Positions 9,812 through 22,403 of a stretch of 64,000 bases of DNA are shown here, one piece after another. How positions within the stretch are numbered: position 1 is the stretch's first letter; each line of letters opens with the position of its first letter. Source of the DNA: Schistocerca nitens (taxonomy: Eukaryota; Arthropoda; Insecta; Orthoptera; Acrididae); the NCBI RefSeq assembly GCF_023898315.1, contig NC_064619.1:477689376-477753375 (forward strand), written 5' to 3'. A model generated the notes under the pieces. It was not told where the DNA came from. It made no database searches and saw only the letters and a program-made list of their open reading frames with translations. The position numbers and the translations under genes were made by a program.

Positions 9812-12800
9812 ATATCTGGAAAAACTAAAAGCTCACTCTGGGCTCAAATAACAACATAAATTGATGTAACAGTTTTAATGAAATACCTTTTCTGTAACAT
9901 TAAAAACACAGAAAAAGCTCAGCAATTTTTAGTGTTATTTGATACTTTGAAAGAATAAAAAACACAATAGATAAGGCAAAAAGTTCCCACGTATTGCCTA
10001 TTAGCAATTGTTTGATGTGTTCGTTCCTATGGATTGTCTCTAGCTAATAAATTCGAGTATTTTGAAATGTTTGCATAACACTTTTCCTATAACTACATTA
10101 TCACCCCTTACCATACAAGTTTTGTAAAGAACATCCATTAGTTGCTTTAGGTATTAATATCTTTGTCATCGCTAATTTAGTAATTATGATACTATATTCT
10201 TATGACTTGTATCATATATAGAATCTCTTAACCTCAGTTTAGCCATTCAGTAGTAGGCAAAGTGACATTATGTTCAAATTCTATGTAATGTGAACACACC
10301 ATCCTTTGATGGTGATGTCCCATAGCATTCCATTTTGTTGATGTCCATTGTCAATCTACATGAAGGATAAAGTAGATCTATCCCAGCGACCTCACTCATT
10401 GCTGATTTACTTCTTCCTGTAAGCATAGAAATTGAGTAACAGGAGAAGGAGGTTGGTATAGAAAGAGTACGAGTGCAGTCGTTAATTTAAGAGCATTTGG
10501 TAAGAGTCACAAGATGATCATAGTTGCGGATCACAGGATACTTCAATATTGATTCAGTACTGGAATCAGATTTTGTGGTAGTGCACGAAAGACAAAGGGA
10601 ACCATGAGTTAGGCACACTGAGTAGAGTTGGGAAAAATCGACCAGCTAAAATTGATAACGTTATTTTAGCTCTGAGTAACAAGCGTTTTTCGGCATTTGT
10701 TACTCTCAATTGTTACAGGTTTTTCCATTTTTACTGATAACCGAGTAAAAAACGGGCATATTAGTTTGCCATTGCAGCTGTACTGCATCCTCCATTGTGC
10801 AGCAATGAACAAGTATGAAAATAATACACTTAAATGAATCAGCTCAACAGCAAGCAGTGCAGGAATTAAAGGTTTGCCATCAGAAGGACACATCACAGAA
10901 GGGACAGCACACTGTATTGGATTTACATTTGAAAATATGAAAACATATATTATCTCGCTGAGTATTAAGTTAGTTCCTCTAAGAAAAATGAAATCACTGT
11001 ACTTGCTGATTGATGAGTGTATCAAGCCATGGGTGCTGATGAAATTACCATTTCTCTATAAGCAGACTGACCATGAAACTCTTACTTAAATTTACACCTT
11101 TAATAGTGGTAACAAAACTGTCTCGGGCTTTGTATTTAAAGATGCAGGTTCTAATCGGAATACAACGCTCAAACAGCAAGATTCTGTCTGAAATAAGTAT
11201 GATTGCTTCTGAATAACGTATGTTGCCCTTCCTGACACGTCGTCTCTAAAATGGAATATACACAGCATGAATACATATATTTGCGATCTGTATGTGGCTA
11301 CATTAACAGTAGACATGTTTGATAAACATGCCAAGTTATTATTTAGAACAACATAAAGTAGAAGATTTGCCAGTTATTCATACCTACATGTGTTTTGTGA
11401 AGCCAGACAAATGAGAGTGATAATGGGAAGAACTTCTTCTCTCAAGAAACTTCTACAATTCAACAACTGACTATGCCTGTTTACAATTATTGAATCGTAT
11501 ATTCCCTTTTTTATTTATGTTTGGATGCATATGTATGTTATTATAACAGTATGGATACGCAAAAATGAATGTCACAATGTTTTATTTCTTACACTTGATT
11601 GTCCCTCTGACTCCTGGAAGTTATGCTTATACATGACCTCATTTCCAGACTTCAGCCAAGAGTAACTAATTAAATGAGACTTGTACAGTTGAAGCAGTAT
11701 ATATTTACTTCTTGCTGTGCACCTGTTTCATAAACTGACAAGTTATCACTTTGGAGCATATGTTTGATCATTTAATTGACACATTAGGGATAATATGTAA
11801 TTTCTTTACATTTATCTACATCTCGATAAAATTTGCTTTTAATGTGTTGACTCTTTTTGGCGCAGTACCAAGGAAAACAGACCATAAAACTGTAGAATGA
11901 ACGCTCAGACTCCCAGAATTACATTGATTTTTTTTTACAAAATGTCTCTGATAACAGACATGTTTACCTACAATAATAATACAATAAAATGTTTCTTTCC
12001 TTGCTACTTGAGTATTGAACCTCCTGCTCATTAGATATGCAGAGTCAGAAGTCTTTGATCTTTTTTTCGTTATAACAATAACTACCATTGTTTGAATGAT
12101 CATTGTAAATTTATATTTACTTATTTCATGACTAAGGAGTTGGTATATTCTTGAAATGTGTTTCGTATTATAACGAAATAGTTCAGGTTTAATGTTACAT
12201 TTAATAACATGGATTAATGTACTTACAATGTTCAGTTCAGTTTTTAGGTAAATATTCTTTTACAAATAGTACTTTATAGTCGGTAGGAAAAAAGTATCAT
12301 TCAGTATCAGTGTATGTGGTGAGGCGTCGTTGTGATGCATTGTTGTTCGTTTACTCGTGAGTAATTACGTTCTGGGCTGCTGCGAGAAAGTCACAGTTCA
12401 GCTCAGGTGACAGAGTGAACATGAAACATTCATACAACAGTATCAGTTTTCTCCAAAACATAGCTGTTTCCACTATGGAAAGAATCTAATATCATTTATA
12501 AATCGCTTTCATAGTTCACAACATTTTAAAATATTTGGCATTAGGTGATTTTATTACACATTTGTTACCAAAAGGAACAGTATTATGCAGTATCTTTATT
12601 CATACAAGGTGTCATGTCCGTTGTTAGTTTGTGTCCAAGCTCGTTGAATTCATAAGCACAAGAACTATTTAAAGGCGTCCTTGCATGGTAGTTTCTTTTT
12701 TAATTGCCTTCGTGTTGAGCATTGTTAACCCCTTTGTTGAGAGTGTACGCCATAAGTCTAGTTTCACATATATGTGTCACAATACTTCGTAGGGTTCAAA

Positions 12801-13157
12801 GTACTGTCATTAAAAGTGCATCACTATTATTCGAAGAGTTCATCTGTTGCAGAATCTGCAGTTGGATTAACTTCATATATCACAGCTCATGATTCACCAA
12901 AGGTAAGTGGACATTATACTGATTTGTATCCTTCACCATTCTTTGCACTGAAATACAAACCACCATTAGTCATTAGCATGCAATAGAGCGTTTGTGGTTT
13001 TCCCTTCATGTAGTAACACAGTCACTCCACTCACACTCGGAGTTCAGTTGTGACATAGTTTCCTCTTTATACTGAACCATTTGTGTTAATTTTAAAATGT
13101 CGTCAGGCAAATCTTGTTTTATTACTATCACCCATGGATCAGAGTTCTTTGCATTTT
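9812..13157. other. Intergenic stretch without recognisable features
   Basis: AT-rich sequence with only short chance frames. I see no conserved protein motif, RNA gene, long repeat or terminal repeat in it, apart from the target-site candidate at its left edge. Confidence 0.6.
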
Positions 13158-13509
13158 ATTTACAACAGTTTTTAAATGTTTTAATATTTTGTGATAAAAC
13201 AAAAGTTTAACATTAACATCTACATCCAGAATTGTAATCATTACAGCCACACTCTGTTATACATGACTGACGGCCTGATACATACAGACTACCAACTTCG
13301 CATTTTGTTTATTTTCAGTTTGTGATTTGAGTGATTTACAATAGTTTTCAAATGTTTTAATATTTTGTGATAAAACCAAAGTTTTACATTAACATTTACA
13401 TCCAGAATTAGAATCTTTACAGCCACACTCCTTCATACGTGACTGATGGCCTGATACATACTAACTTACAACTTCACATTTTCTTTATGTTTAGCTTGTT
13501 ATTTGTATG
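13158..13509. repeat. Tandem duplication, two 176 bp units
   Basis: ATTTACAAYAGTTTTYAAAT starts at 13158 and again at 13334, and the flanks agree with a period of exactly 176 bp. Both copies carry ACATCCAGAATTRKAATC and TGACTGAYGGCCTGATACAT. Divergence is roughly ten percent by eye. Confidence 0.85.
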
Positions 13510-14023
13510 ATTACATATATAGACTTCTTACAGATTCCTTTTGCTTTGAGTAGGACATTTTTAGCTAGTCTCACAAACGGTAAATCATTTACCTCCGCGA
13601 AAATAGTGTTCTAGAATAACGAGATACTTGAATATGCACCAAAAATATCTCCCAATAACACAAACATGCCATATGCTACTTGGTCTAAGTCAGTCAGTCT
13701 TAAAGACTAGAGGAAAGCTATTATAGCCCATCTGTGTATGGTTTTGTTTATTATTATCTTGAAAGTCGTTCACGAAAGTCCATTACCTAAATTTTTCTCT
13801 TATCCTATAGAGGTACAAAGACTATTTACAAGTTACTACTTTTACACACATCTTTTGGTTCTCAGTTGCTTCATAGTAAAGATAATTTTGCCTTTTGATA
13901 TTTCAGTTTTCTTGACAACTTACAGTTGCTAGCTCAGAGATACTAAATAGAGTCATAATTTTATTACTATTATTGTTTTCGTATATGTTGGAGATAAACA
14001 TATTATTGCAATATTGATCGTTA

Positions 14024-14035
14024 TACACACACACA

Positions 14036-14107
<72 letters not shown>
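14024..14107. repeat. CA microsatellite followed by a TA run
   Basis: Alternating AC from about 14024 to 14090 with one G interruption, then AT to about 14107. It yields a spurious Cys-Val frame on the - strand. Confidence 0.95.
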
Positions 14108-14390
14108 ACAAGAAACTTACATCATTTTGATTAAGATTTGTTGTGGTTATCAGTATAGTTTACCTGGATACGTATGTTCCTCAAACACTTACATACTAAA
14201 CATGCATATTTATGTAGGAAATAGACATAAAAAATTCATGGAAATAAAATGTTTCTTACACTACAACAAGTTATTCACAGATTTCTCAGAGTCAGTTTGT
14301 GTGAATAACTGTCCTTGTTCACTACTGATTTGTGCTATCAGTTGCTTGGTACAGTACCACAGACTTATTACAACTTAATATTGTACATGT

Positions 14391-14909
14391 TCAACTTTTG
14401 TGGTCCAGTCCTCCTCAGTTGCGCGTAATACTACGGTATATTGATAATTTTCACTTATGGACCGTCTGACAGCAACTGAATAAAACACAATTTTAGTGCC
14501 ATACGCGTTTCGCCTTTATTTTCTGCAAGGCATCATCAGTGGCAGGTTGCGTAGACAGTTTCTTACATATTACGCTCCTGTTGCATTTTTGGTGTTGTTC
14601 TTCTTCCTATGAGCGCCAATTTTCTGTTTTTTCCGCATTCCACAGCACTAAGCACTGAGCGCTTGTTTTAATCAAAAGCGCTCAGTGCTTAGTGCTGTGG
14701 AATGCGGAAAAAACAGAAAATTGGCGCTCATAGGAAGAAGAACAACACCAAAAATGCAACAGGAGCGTAATATGTAAGAAACTGTCTACGCAACCTGCCA
14801 CTGATGATGCCTTGCAGAAAATAAAGGCGAAACGCGTATGGCACTAAAATTGTGTTTTATTCAGTTGCTGTCAGACGGTCCATAAGTGAAAATTATCAAT
14901 ATACCGTAG
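14391..14909. mobile_element. 519 bp insertion holding a 236 bp-arm palindrome, 15 bp target duplication
   Basis: TAATATTGTACATGT occurs at 14376-14390 and again at 14910-14924, a 15 bp direct repeat typical of target-primed insertion. Inside, 14429-14664 and 14676-14911 are inverted copies with no indel and few or no mismatches, around an 11 base loop. A 38 bp unpaired piece lies at 14391-14428. Each arm carries CTGATGA, a GCCTT/AAGGC stem and GAAACGCG, which resembles a hammerhead ribozyme core. Such motifs are known in Penelope-like elements and retrozymes. The family assignment is inference. Confidence 0.75.
14801..14836 (+). ncRNA. Hammerhead-ribozyme-like core motif (right arm; mirrored at about 14506-14539)
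   Basis: CTGATGA (14801-14807), stem II candidate GCCTT (14809-14813) with AAGGC (14824-14828), then GAAA (14829-14832) and CGCG. There is one extra base between CTGATGA and the stem, and I could not identify a convincing stem III plus cleavage triplet, so cleavage competence is doubtful. An inverted identical motif occurs in the left arm. Confidence 0.4.
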
Positions 14910-14924
14910 TAATATTGTACATGT

Positions 14925-15830
14925 CCTTAATACTTTTATATCTGTTCATATTTTAAAGAATCGTTACATACTTCAGACAGTAGAAGAATTCATATCCACT
15001 ATTACTACTAGTTTACAGTAACATGTATATGACTTTATATATATAGCTAATTATTTACACAAAATAAAATGTTACTGTTATTGCATGTACTTTTTTAAAT
15101 CTTTGTGTGGGTACTGCCCTTTTATTTTGGCTGTATGTGGATAGGCTACCAAGTAACACCCCCATGTGGGATTCTCAATATCTCAAATGGACATGTGAAC
15201 ATTAGCTGGCACTTTTTATTTCTGTTTAATCATAATTAAGATTTTGGGTGTGTCCTTAGAAACGCCATATCTCCTATGATGCGCTATCCATGAATATTTT
15301 TCTATTGTTTATTGTATGCTTCCTTTCGTTTATGTGCACTTTCCATTAAAGAAATCATCACCTCACAAACCTTCTTGTCCCATTAGTCATATTCTCACTG
15401 TACTTGTGATAAAGGATTCGACCATTCATTTTTTCTAGTTTGGTTAAGATTAGCTCTGAAGGTGAATATGAATTGGATATGTGCAGAAGGCTGTATAATT
15501 TCTTCAAGAATAGTTAAACATTCGATCTACTAAGTTTGCTTGTTTGCAGCATAAGTGCATACCAATCTATTAAATCTGTAAAACATCCTTTTAGAAGGAT
15601 TTCCTTGAGGATGAAAGTGATATATAAATATTGATTTTATTCCATATTCACACAAGAAAACTTTATAAAAACTTATAAAACTGTGAAACTTTTCCTGAGT
15701 TCTTCTGTTTTAATGTCTGCTCGATTTGACGTCATTAGCATTTTGATCTTGTAAATTTCCTATGTTGAGGCACATCCCAAAATAACATTGTCTGTGTTTA
15801 TATCTTTGGTCAAATAAACCTTAAAATTCG
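14925..15830. other. Unannotated AT-rich stretch
   Basis: No coding motif, repeat structure or RNA gene recognised. It adjoins eroded gypsy-like sequence on its right and may itself be decayed element sequence. Confidence 0.4.
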
Positions 15831-15839
15831 AGTCCTGTT

Positions 15840-16990
15840 CCATGCCTTCTGAAAATTTGGGTACTGTTTCTGGTAATGTGGGAAGAGCGTCTAGTATAAT
15901 GTTGTCTTTTCTCTTGATATGTAGAATGTCAAAACACTGTTATTGTAGAGATAAAGTCCATCATGCAAGATGTGGCTGCAGTGATTTACAATTAAGTAGG
16001 AAGCCGAATGCCTTGTGTTAATACTATAATTTCACATATTTACCATGTATATAATATTGGAACTTCTTAAAATACCATATCATAACTAAAGCTTGAGTTT
16101 TGTTGCTGAATTGTCTCACATTCCATTAATACTCGACTCGCAGAACCAATCATGCACACTTGAGTTGTTCCATTATTATCAGTTACTTGAGACAGTCACA
16201 TGTCCAATCCACAATAGGATGCATCAATAGTAATATAGAAATCTTTGCTCTTATCCAGGTTGTGCAGTATTTTAGCATGAACTGCAGCATCTTTAATTTT
16301 AGAAAATGCTGCTTGACTTTTTTTGTCCTGCATTATGTGGTGTTTTTCTTTAATAATTACAACAGATTTTCGTTACTGAATAGAATAACAGAATGAGGTA
16401 ATATGACACCAAAAAATCAATTTCTCTCTTCCAAATTCGGATTTTTCTAAATCAAGAGTTACTCCTCAGTGGAAAAATTTGTTCAACACATTCTCTGTGG
16501 TGTACAGGTGTTCCCCCATGTACACATAGCAATGAGCAAATTTCCCACATTAGCAGTTCAGGAATCAACACGGTATCCAAGGCTGTAATAAAACCTCCCA
16601 CACTCACATTAAGTTCAAAAGAAAAAAAATACGGAATTGATATCTTCAACCTCTGAATAAAAATGCAGTGTACTTCTTAGAACTTTCTGTTAATAAAATC
16701 TTCCAATAGGAAGCATGGAGATCGATGCTCATCAGGTATCGTACTCCATGGAAACATATGGAAATGTTCTTCTAAAATTTCTGGTCCTGTCGTTACTGGC
16801 AGGATTATTTTATTAATCTGATGTGAGTCCAGCACTAGACCTACTTGTCGATTTGGTTTCCCTATTGCTAACAGCGGATTACTATAGCGACAGTGATGGT
16901 TCTATTATCCTCCATAAACATTTTCGTTGTTTCCCTTTTTAGAGCCTCATGCCACAGAATGTTTTATGTTGAGTCACAGAAGATCTCATG
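15840..16990 (-). mobile_element. Eroded Ty3/gypsy-like pol fossil (reverse transcriptase to RNase H)
   Basis: Read on the - strand, reverse-transcriptase end and RNase H motifs occur in the expected order: a GEHLYTTENVLNKFF-like stretch and EKSEFGREKLIFWCHITS near 16395-16530, then AAFSKIKDAAVHAKIL and FYITIDAS near 16200-16330. No LTRs or target duplication were found. It is broken many times over and looks old. Confidence 0.65.
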
Positions 16991-16999
16991 TGGCATCAC

Positions 17000-19120
17000 T
17001 TACATATTATACTGGTATCACTTGATTATTTCAGGTTCTTCCGAAAATATATATATTTACTAAATAAATTATTAGCTCTACTTAATGTGATGCTTTGAGA
17101 CATTGTGACTGTGGTACCTTACCCCTAATGCGATTCTTGTTTGTTTTCATGTTGGTACTGTTATCTTTACATGATTCCAGTTCATCCTTTCACTGAGGCC
17201 ATATTTCGTGAACATACAGTAATTTCTTATGTATTAACTTTATCCTTTTCCCTTGACAATATCTGCCACATCGTATTCTCATCCTTAACAGTTCTTTTTT
17301 TTTCTACAACTCAATAATCGGACATATATGAAAAGATACACAACTAGGAGTGCGCCATTTTTTTTCCTGTCTGGGAGTGAAGAACTTAATGTCACTCTTA
17401 GTTCATCAACGATATTGATAACTAGGTTTCGGCCTGATGGGTACTTGACAGGATTCTGTAAGTTGTCAGAATGATCACAGCTTCAGACCTACAAAGTAGC
17501 TGTATTATCACAACAAGAACTATAGTTCCAGTGCCAAAAAGGGTCATAGTTTTATTCAGAAAAGCATGGTTGATTCATTTTATAAGTTTATTAAGAAGAA
17601 AATAGATTGCATTGTTTACATATGAAGATATATTTTAGATGTAAAAGTTCAGATCACTATGAATGGGTATGGAACAGAAAGACTGTACACTATGCACTGT
17701 AAATTCTTTTCACGTTTCGCAGATCAATGACACATACAAATAAAATCCTTTGGGGCGTTTGGGATTAAAAATATACTATGATACAAAATTAAACCAAAAT
17801 TGCAGAAGAAATGGCAAGTTACTTTCTACAGAATTATTGCTCCTTTTTTTCTTCAGAGAAGTGTCATTAGTGGTGTGATTTGAGTAACACCTACACTTCT
17901 GTTACTGCTATGTTAAAACTTGAAACACAGCAGAATTTACAGAGATTCACCTCAGTAACATTCTATTACAGAAGTTGCCAAAAACTAATTCCGATATCTC
18001 TTACCTGTTTTGAGATACAACAGATTCTATAAATGTTCTCTCTCACAGTCTTGTTTGAGCATTGAGCATGTGTCTGGAAATGAGTCACTACATACCATTC
18101 ATTTTCTTGAGATTGGAGATGGATATATGTTTCCTACATGTAGTATGCAGCAATTTATGATTTAATTTGTACCAAAGATGATCTGATAGTGAGCCCCTTT
18201 TTTAGCTATTCGAATTTCTTGGAGTGATTTACTTAATTTCTAAATGTCAATATAACTATGATTTTAATGAAATGATAACATGTTCATGAGGAAGTTGATG
18301 AATGAGGCAATAAGGTGTGAGAATGGTTTCTTTAAAATTGTTTGAAGAATAATTCAGAGTAGCTAGCCAGCACATGCTGCCATTCGTGCAGTGTAGTGAT
18401 TCTGCCACCTATCATGCCAAATGTGAGTTTTGGCTGGCGAGCTAGCTGTTCCACTCCCTACTATTCAACAAGTCAAGTCCACCTCTTAGTAAACTTAACA
18501 AATCCTACTATGTTTGAGAAGTACTTAATGTCAATTCAATGGGACAAATGGAAGGAAACGAAAAATATTCATCTCTTATGACACATCAACAATATGGTCA
18601 TTATAAATGGAAAAATGGAAAGTCCCCTACTCACATATTAACTGAAATGCTGTGGGATAAGCCCCAAGTGCATTTGTGATAATGATCTAATTAAAGAGAC
18701 TTATTACTGCCTCCATCCAGTAGTTGGTGAGCTGGGCAAATGCAATTGATCTGACTTAGTATTCCCCTTGATCATTTCTGAACATGGGTATACATGTTAA
18801 ACACCATTCTCCCTCCTTACGAGAATAATTTTAACATGTATCTGATAATGTTATGGAAGCAACGTACTAGTATAGGCAAAAGATGCATTCTCAAATGAAT
18901 AGTGCAAAAACGGGCCTTCGGATTTAGTATCATGTTCCCAGCAACAGATCAGTGTCGACATCATTTTACACCTACACTCCATTCAAAACAACGAAGGAAG
19001 ATGAAATTTAATCTAGGACACGAGTGAACTGTCTGCTGCAAACCTGTAAGTTTTCACGATTTTTTGTCCTAAGTCTGGTGAACTTTATTTTACTTAAAGC
19101 CGAACTCCATCACCACGAAC
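17000..19120. other. Unannotated stretch
   Basis: No protein family, RNA gene or clear repeat recognised on either strand. A few short chance frames only. Confidence 0.5.
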
Positions 19121-19124
19121 TATT

Positions 19125-20215
19125 CGTGTGTGTACGCAAGTGTAATATTTATAGGACTCCCAAAACAGGAAACGTAAGCCCTCTATACTACAAAAATGGG
19201 GGTGGGGCGGGTAACATTTCCCACCATAAAGATATTCCAGGTGCAACACACATGGTGGAATTATTTGCACCCATATCTCCTAGTACATCTGTAGGGAACT
19301 TGCTTACATCTTATCTTGTCAAGATGACTTATTGTCGTCATACCATAGTTTCTTCTTCACTGGCAATGGACTCTAAGATTTGTGCCGCGAACAGTGCATA
19401 ACATATTAGGAACTGAAAAATCTTATCGCAACTAAAAAGTAGAACTGCGAAGTAATGGCATGCCACTTGATTTTCTTTTGTTCATAGAATCATAAAGTCA
19501 AGAAAATAATTCTGAGAACCAATCTGCTATCATTGTTTACAGAAAACTTTCTAGATACTGTTATTTTTTGAGTACCATAAGAAGTCATAAATAATAATTC
19601 ACAAATCTAAAGACCAGGATGAGATCACACTTGTACGTTTTCAGATTCAACTTTTAACAAATTATTGTGCTTTGACGAGAAACCACCATTCACACGCCAA
19701 ATCTCGTACTACCTCTTAAGAAATCGATCATAAACTACTATGCTTGATTGCAAGATCAACATGAGATTGCACATATATGTCATCTAAGTCAGTTTCTAAA
19801 AAAACTGTTCCCTTTTACGCGTGGTCACACTACATACTCGGATGCATGTGTTCCTTCTTCAGAAACTGATTTATCTTAACAGTTTGATGCATGCTTGCAC
19901 AGGACACAGTTGTGATTGGTTTATCTTCCCCACTAACAATCATCAATAATAACTTAAGTTTGTAATTGGTTTCTGAGTATGAATTGAGAGTTATTGAAAC
20001 TATTGTGAACAAGTTAACAATGTATATAACGTCAGCAACACGATTGGAGATGTATATTAGCATTCATCTAAATAATGAAGCATACGCTTCCCTGTGCCAT
20101 GCCTCGTTGCTGAATTCCTGCTGTCTCTATACATTCCATGATCATACAGCTACTATTCACTGTAACATTCCAATGCTCTGAAACCCTCTGTTACAGCATG
20201 CAACAGGTATGCATC
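19125..20215 (+). repeat. Dispersed unnamed repeat, copy A
   Basis: Aligns along its length with 40118-41070 in the same orientation. Shared blocks include AGTGTAATATTTATAG, TTGATTTTCTTTTGTTCATA, ACATGAGATTGCACATATAT, TGAATTGAGAGTTATTGAAA, GGAGATGTATATT and CTGCTGTCTCTAT. Divergence is high (perhaps 20-25 percent by eye), with small indels. No coding frame is conserved between the copies. Confidence 0.75.
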
Positions 20216-21714
20216 TTGCTGGTTTAAAGTAGTGTGAATCTTTCTGTACTGTATATTAATACGTAACAACAAACTGTAATAATACATAGGCAGACATGCG
20301 ATGTAAACGCCACATATCTCTGAACAAAAATATTTTTAAGATGTTCTGATTTGTTATAATTTAGAGAACTTAAAAGATAAAGAAAGCTCCATCCCTACTG
20401 GAGCCTTATCTGCACTTTTACATAATATTTACTTTACTGCTTTATTGATTTTTTAATATTTCAAGTAAGTTTTAAATTCTACACTGCTTGTCCCTACAAT
20501 CAGAATACAATTACATGTACACATCACTACTCAAATGAAGAACCTGGCTCTTCTAATACAGCATTACAATGAACTGCGAATTTTTTTTATTTTTATATAC
20601 CTCACAATAACAAATTTCTTCATCAGTAATCACAACACAGGCATGTTCTGTCCATTTATTTGGTTTCTTTGGCTACCTGTGGAGTAATCCATTGATCCTC
20701 AGGTCGCTTGTGTCATCCAGCTATTGCTGGCTGGCATCCTTCTTCTCAAACGTTTTGATACATGCAACACGCATTAAATAATACGAACATTAGGCACATA
20801 CAGTATCACAGTCTTACTGAAAAATCAAAATTAGAAGAGTATTTACTGCATAAATAGTTAATAGCCGAAACACAATAACTTGAGTGTTAATTATACCGTA
20901 TCCACTTTCATTCTACAAGCAACTAGATGCCTAATTCGTAAACATTAAATAACCTCTTATGACTCGCCCAACACCAGATGGTGGTGCATCATATGTATAC
21001 GGTTATGTCAAACGTCAATGTAATGACCTGGCTGCAACGGGTGTGCCTGGCAGTTCATCACCATGCTCTACATTAGTCACATCTCCAGAACTTCTATTAC
21101 ATGCTCAGCTGATTTAACAGTCCATGCACTGTGCTCCCATTCTATAAAATCTTTCTCACTTTAAACATATAATGTATACACAAGATTCATATTCAAAGGC
21201 ACCCCATTTAGCAATATAACCTCCAACAGTGTCAGCCATTATCGATTGCAATCTGTAGATCCTGGACGTCAGCTGCGCTCTTGTGCCGCGTCTTCCGGTT
21301 TTAAATGTTTACGAGGCGGACGACTGTGGAACGGACAGTAACTAGGGACAAGGAGGAAGAAGTCAGTTGGGGGAAAAGTTCTGTTTGCATGCGCCAGTGG
21401 TCGGTCTCTTGACTGATTTGTTCTGAGGGAACTGTCGCAACGGGGACAACATTGATTATGATTACCTGATTTTGGTGCACAGAAAGGGCACCTCTTTCCT
21501 GTTATCGAACCGAGACATTCGAAGGCGTTAGCGGGCTCTGTTGTTACTGCCCTGCCCTATGTGATTCTTCTCTTACTAGTGAATTTGTACTTTCCAGGAA
21601 GTTTGGATCCGCTGTCAGTGTGGTCCATATCGCTTATAGAAACTGTTTCAGTCTGCCCACCTTGGTGTTCTCTGAGTGCCCTGTGTTGCTTTCCTGAGAG
21701 ATACTGATATAGCC
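20216..21714. other. Unannotated stretch; right part relatively GC-rich
   Basis: No recognisable gene. 21240-21700 is richer in G+C and CpG than its surroundings, but I find no conserved protein or transposon motif there. Confidence 0.4.
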
Positions 21715-22285
21715 AGATCTACATCTAAATCTACATCTACATGGATAGTCTTCAAATCACATTTAAGTGCCTGGCAGAGAGTTTATCAAACCACGTTCAC
21801 AGTTCTCTATTATTCCAATCTCGTATAGTGCGCAGAAAGAACAAACACCTATATCTTTCCATACGAGCTCTGATTTACCTCATATTATCATGGTGATCGT
21901 TCCTCCCAACGTAGGTCAGCGACGACAAAATATTTTCACTTTCGGACTAGAAAGTTGATGATTCGAATTTCGTGAGAAGATTCCTCCCCAACGAAAAACG
22001 CCTTTGTTTTAACGTTGCCCATCCCAAATCCTGTATCATTTCAGTGACACTCTCTCCCCTATTACGCAATAATACAAAACGTGTTGCCCTTCTTTGAACT
22101 TTTTCGATGTACTCTGTCAATCCTGTCTGGAAAGGATTCCAGTATTTTAAAAGAGTATAGACAAGCGTAGTGTAGGCAATCTCCTTAATGGATCTGTTAC
22201 ATTTTCTAAGCATCCTGCCAATAAAACGCAGTCTTTGGTTAGCCTTCCCCACAAAATTTTATATGTATTTCTTCCAATTTAAGTT
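21715..22285 (-). mobile_element. CR1-like LINE A, 3' end (continues at 31421 beyond an LTR insertion)
   Basis: On the - strand this encodes the reverse-transcriptase C-terminus: NNLNWKKYI, then GKANQRLRFIGRMLRKCN and EKVQRRATRFVL. It ends in an imperfect TAGATG hexamer tail at about 21720-21742. The coding sequence continues exactly at 31421 once the LTR element 22291-31415 and one target copy are removed: GITITN on one side and NLNW on the other join in frame. The 101-codon frame at 22252-21947 holds most of this part. Confidence 0.88.
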
Positions 22286-22403
22286 GTTTGTGTGGTGTCC
22301 TGCCCACTCGTCTCTTATAGGGTGCCTAAAGGTTGCTGCCTTCTTGGATAGCTATACAACAATTCAAACAAATCAAATTAATGGTTTTTATTACAATAAA
22401 GTA

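Noticed and set aside
12774-12986. 70-codon frame on the + strand
   Set aside because: No motif, no codon signal, and no splice or neighbour context; a chance frame.
13903-14088. Cys-Val-rich frame on the - strand
   Set aside because: It is simply the translated CA microsatellite.
19024-19401. 125-codon + strand frame as a gene
   Set aside because: It overlaps the dispersed repeat, and the frame is not conserved in the second copy near 40.1 kb.
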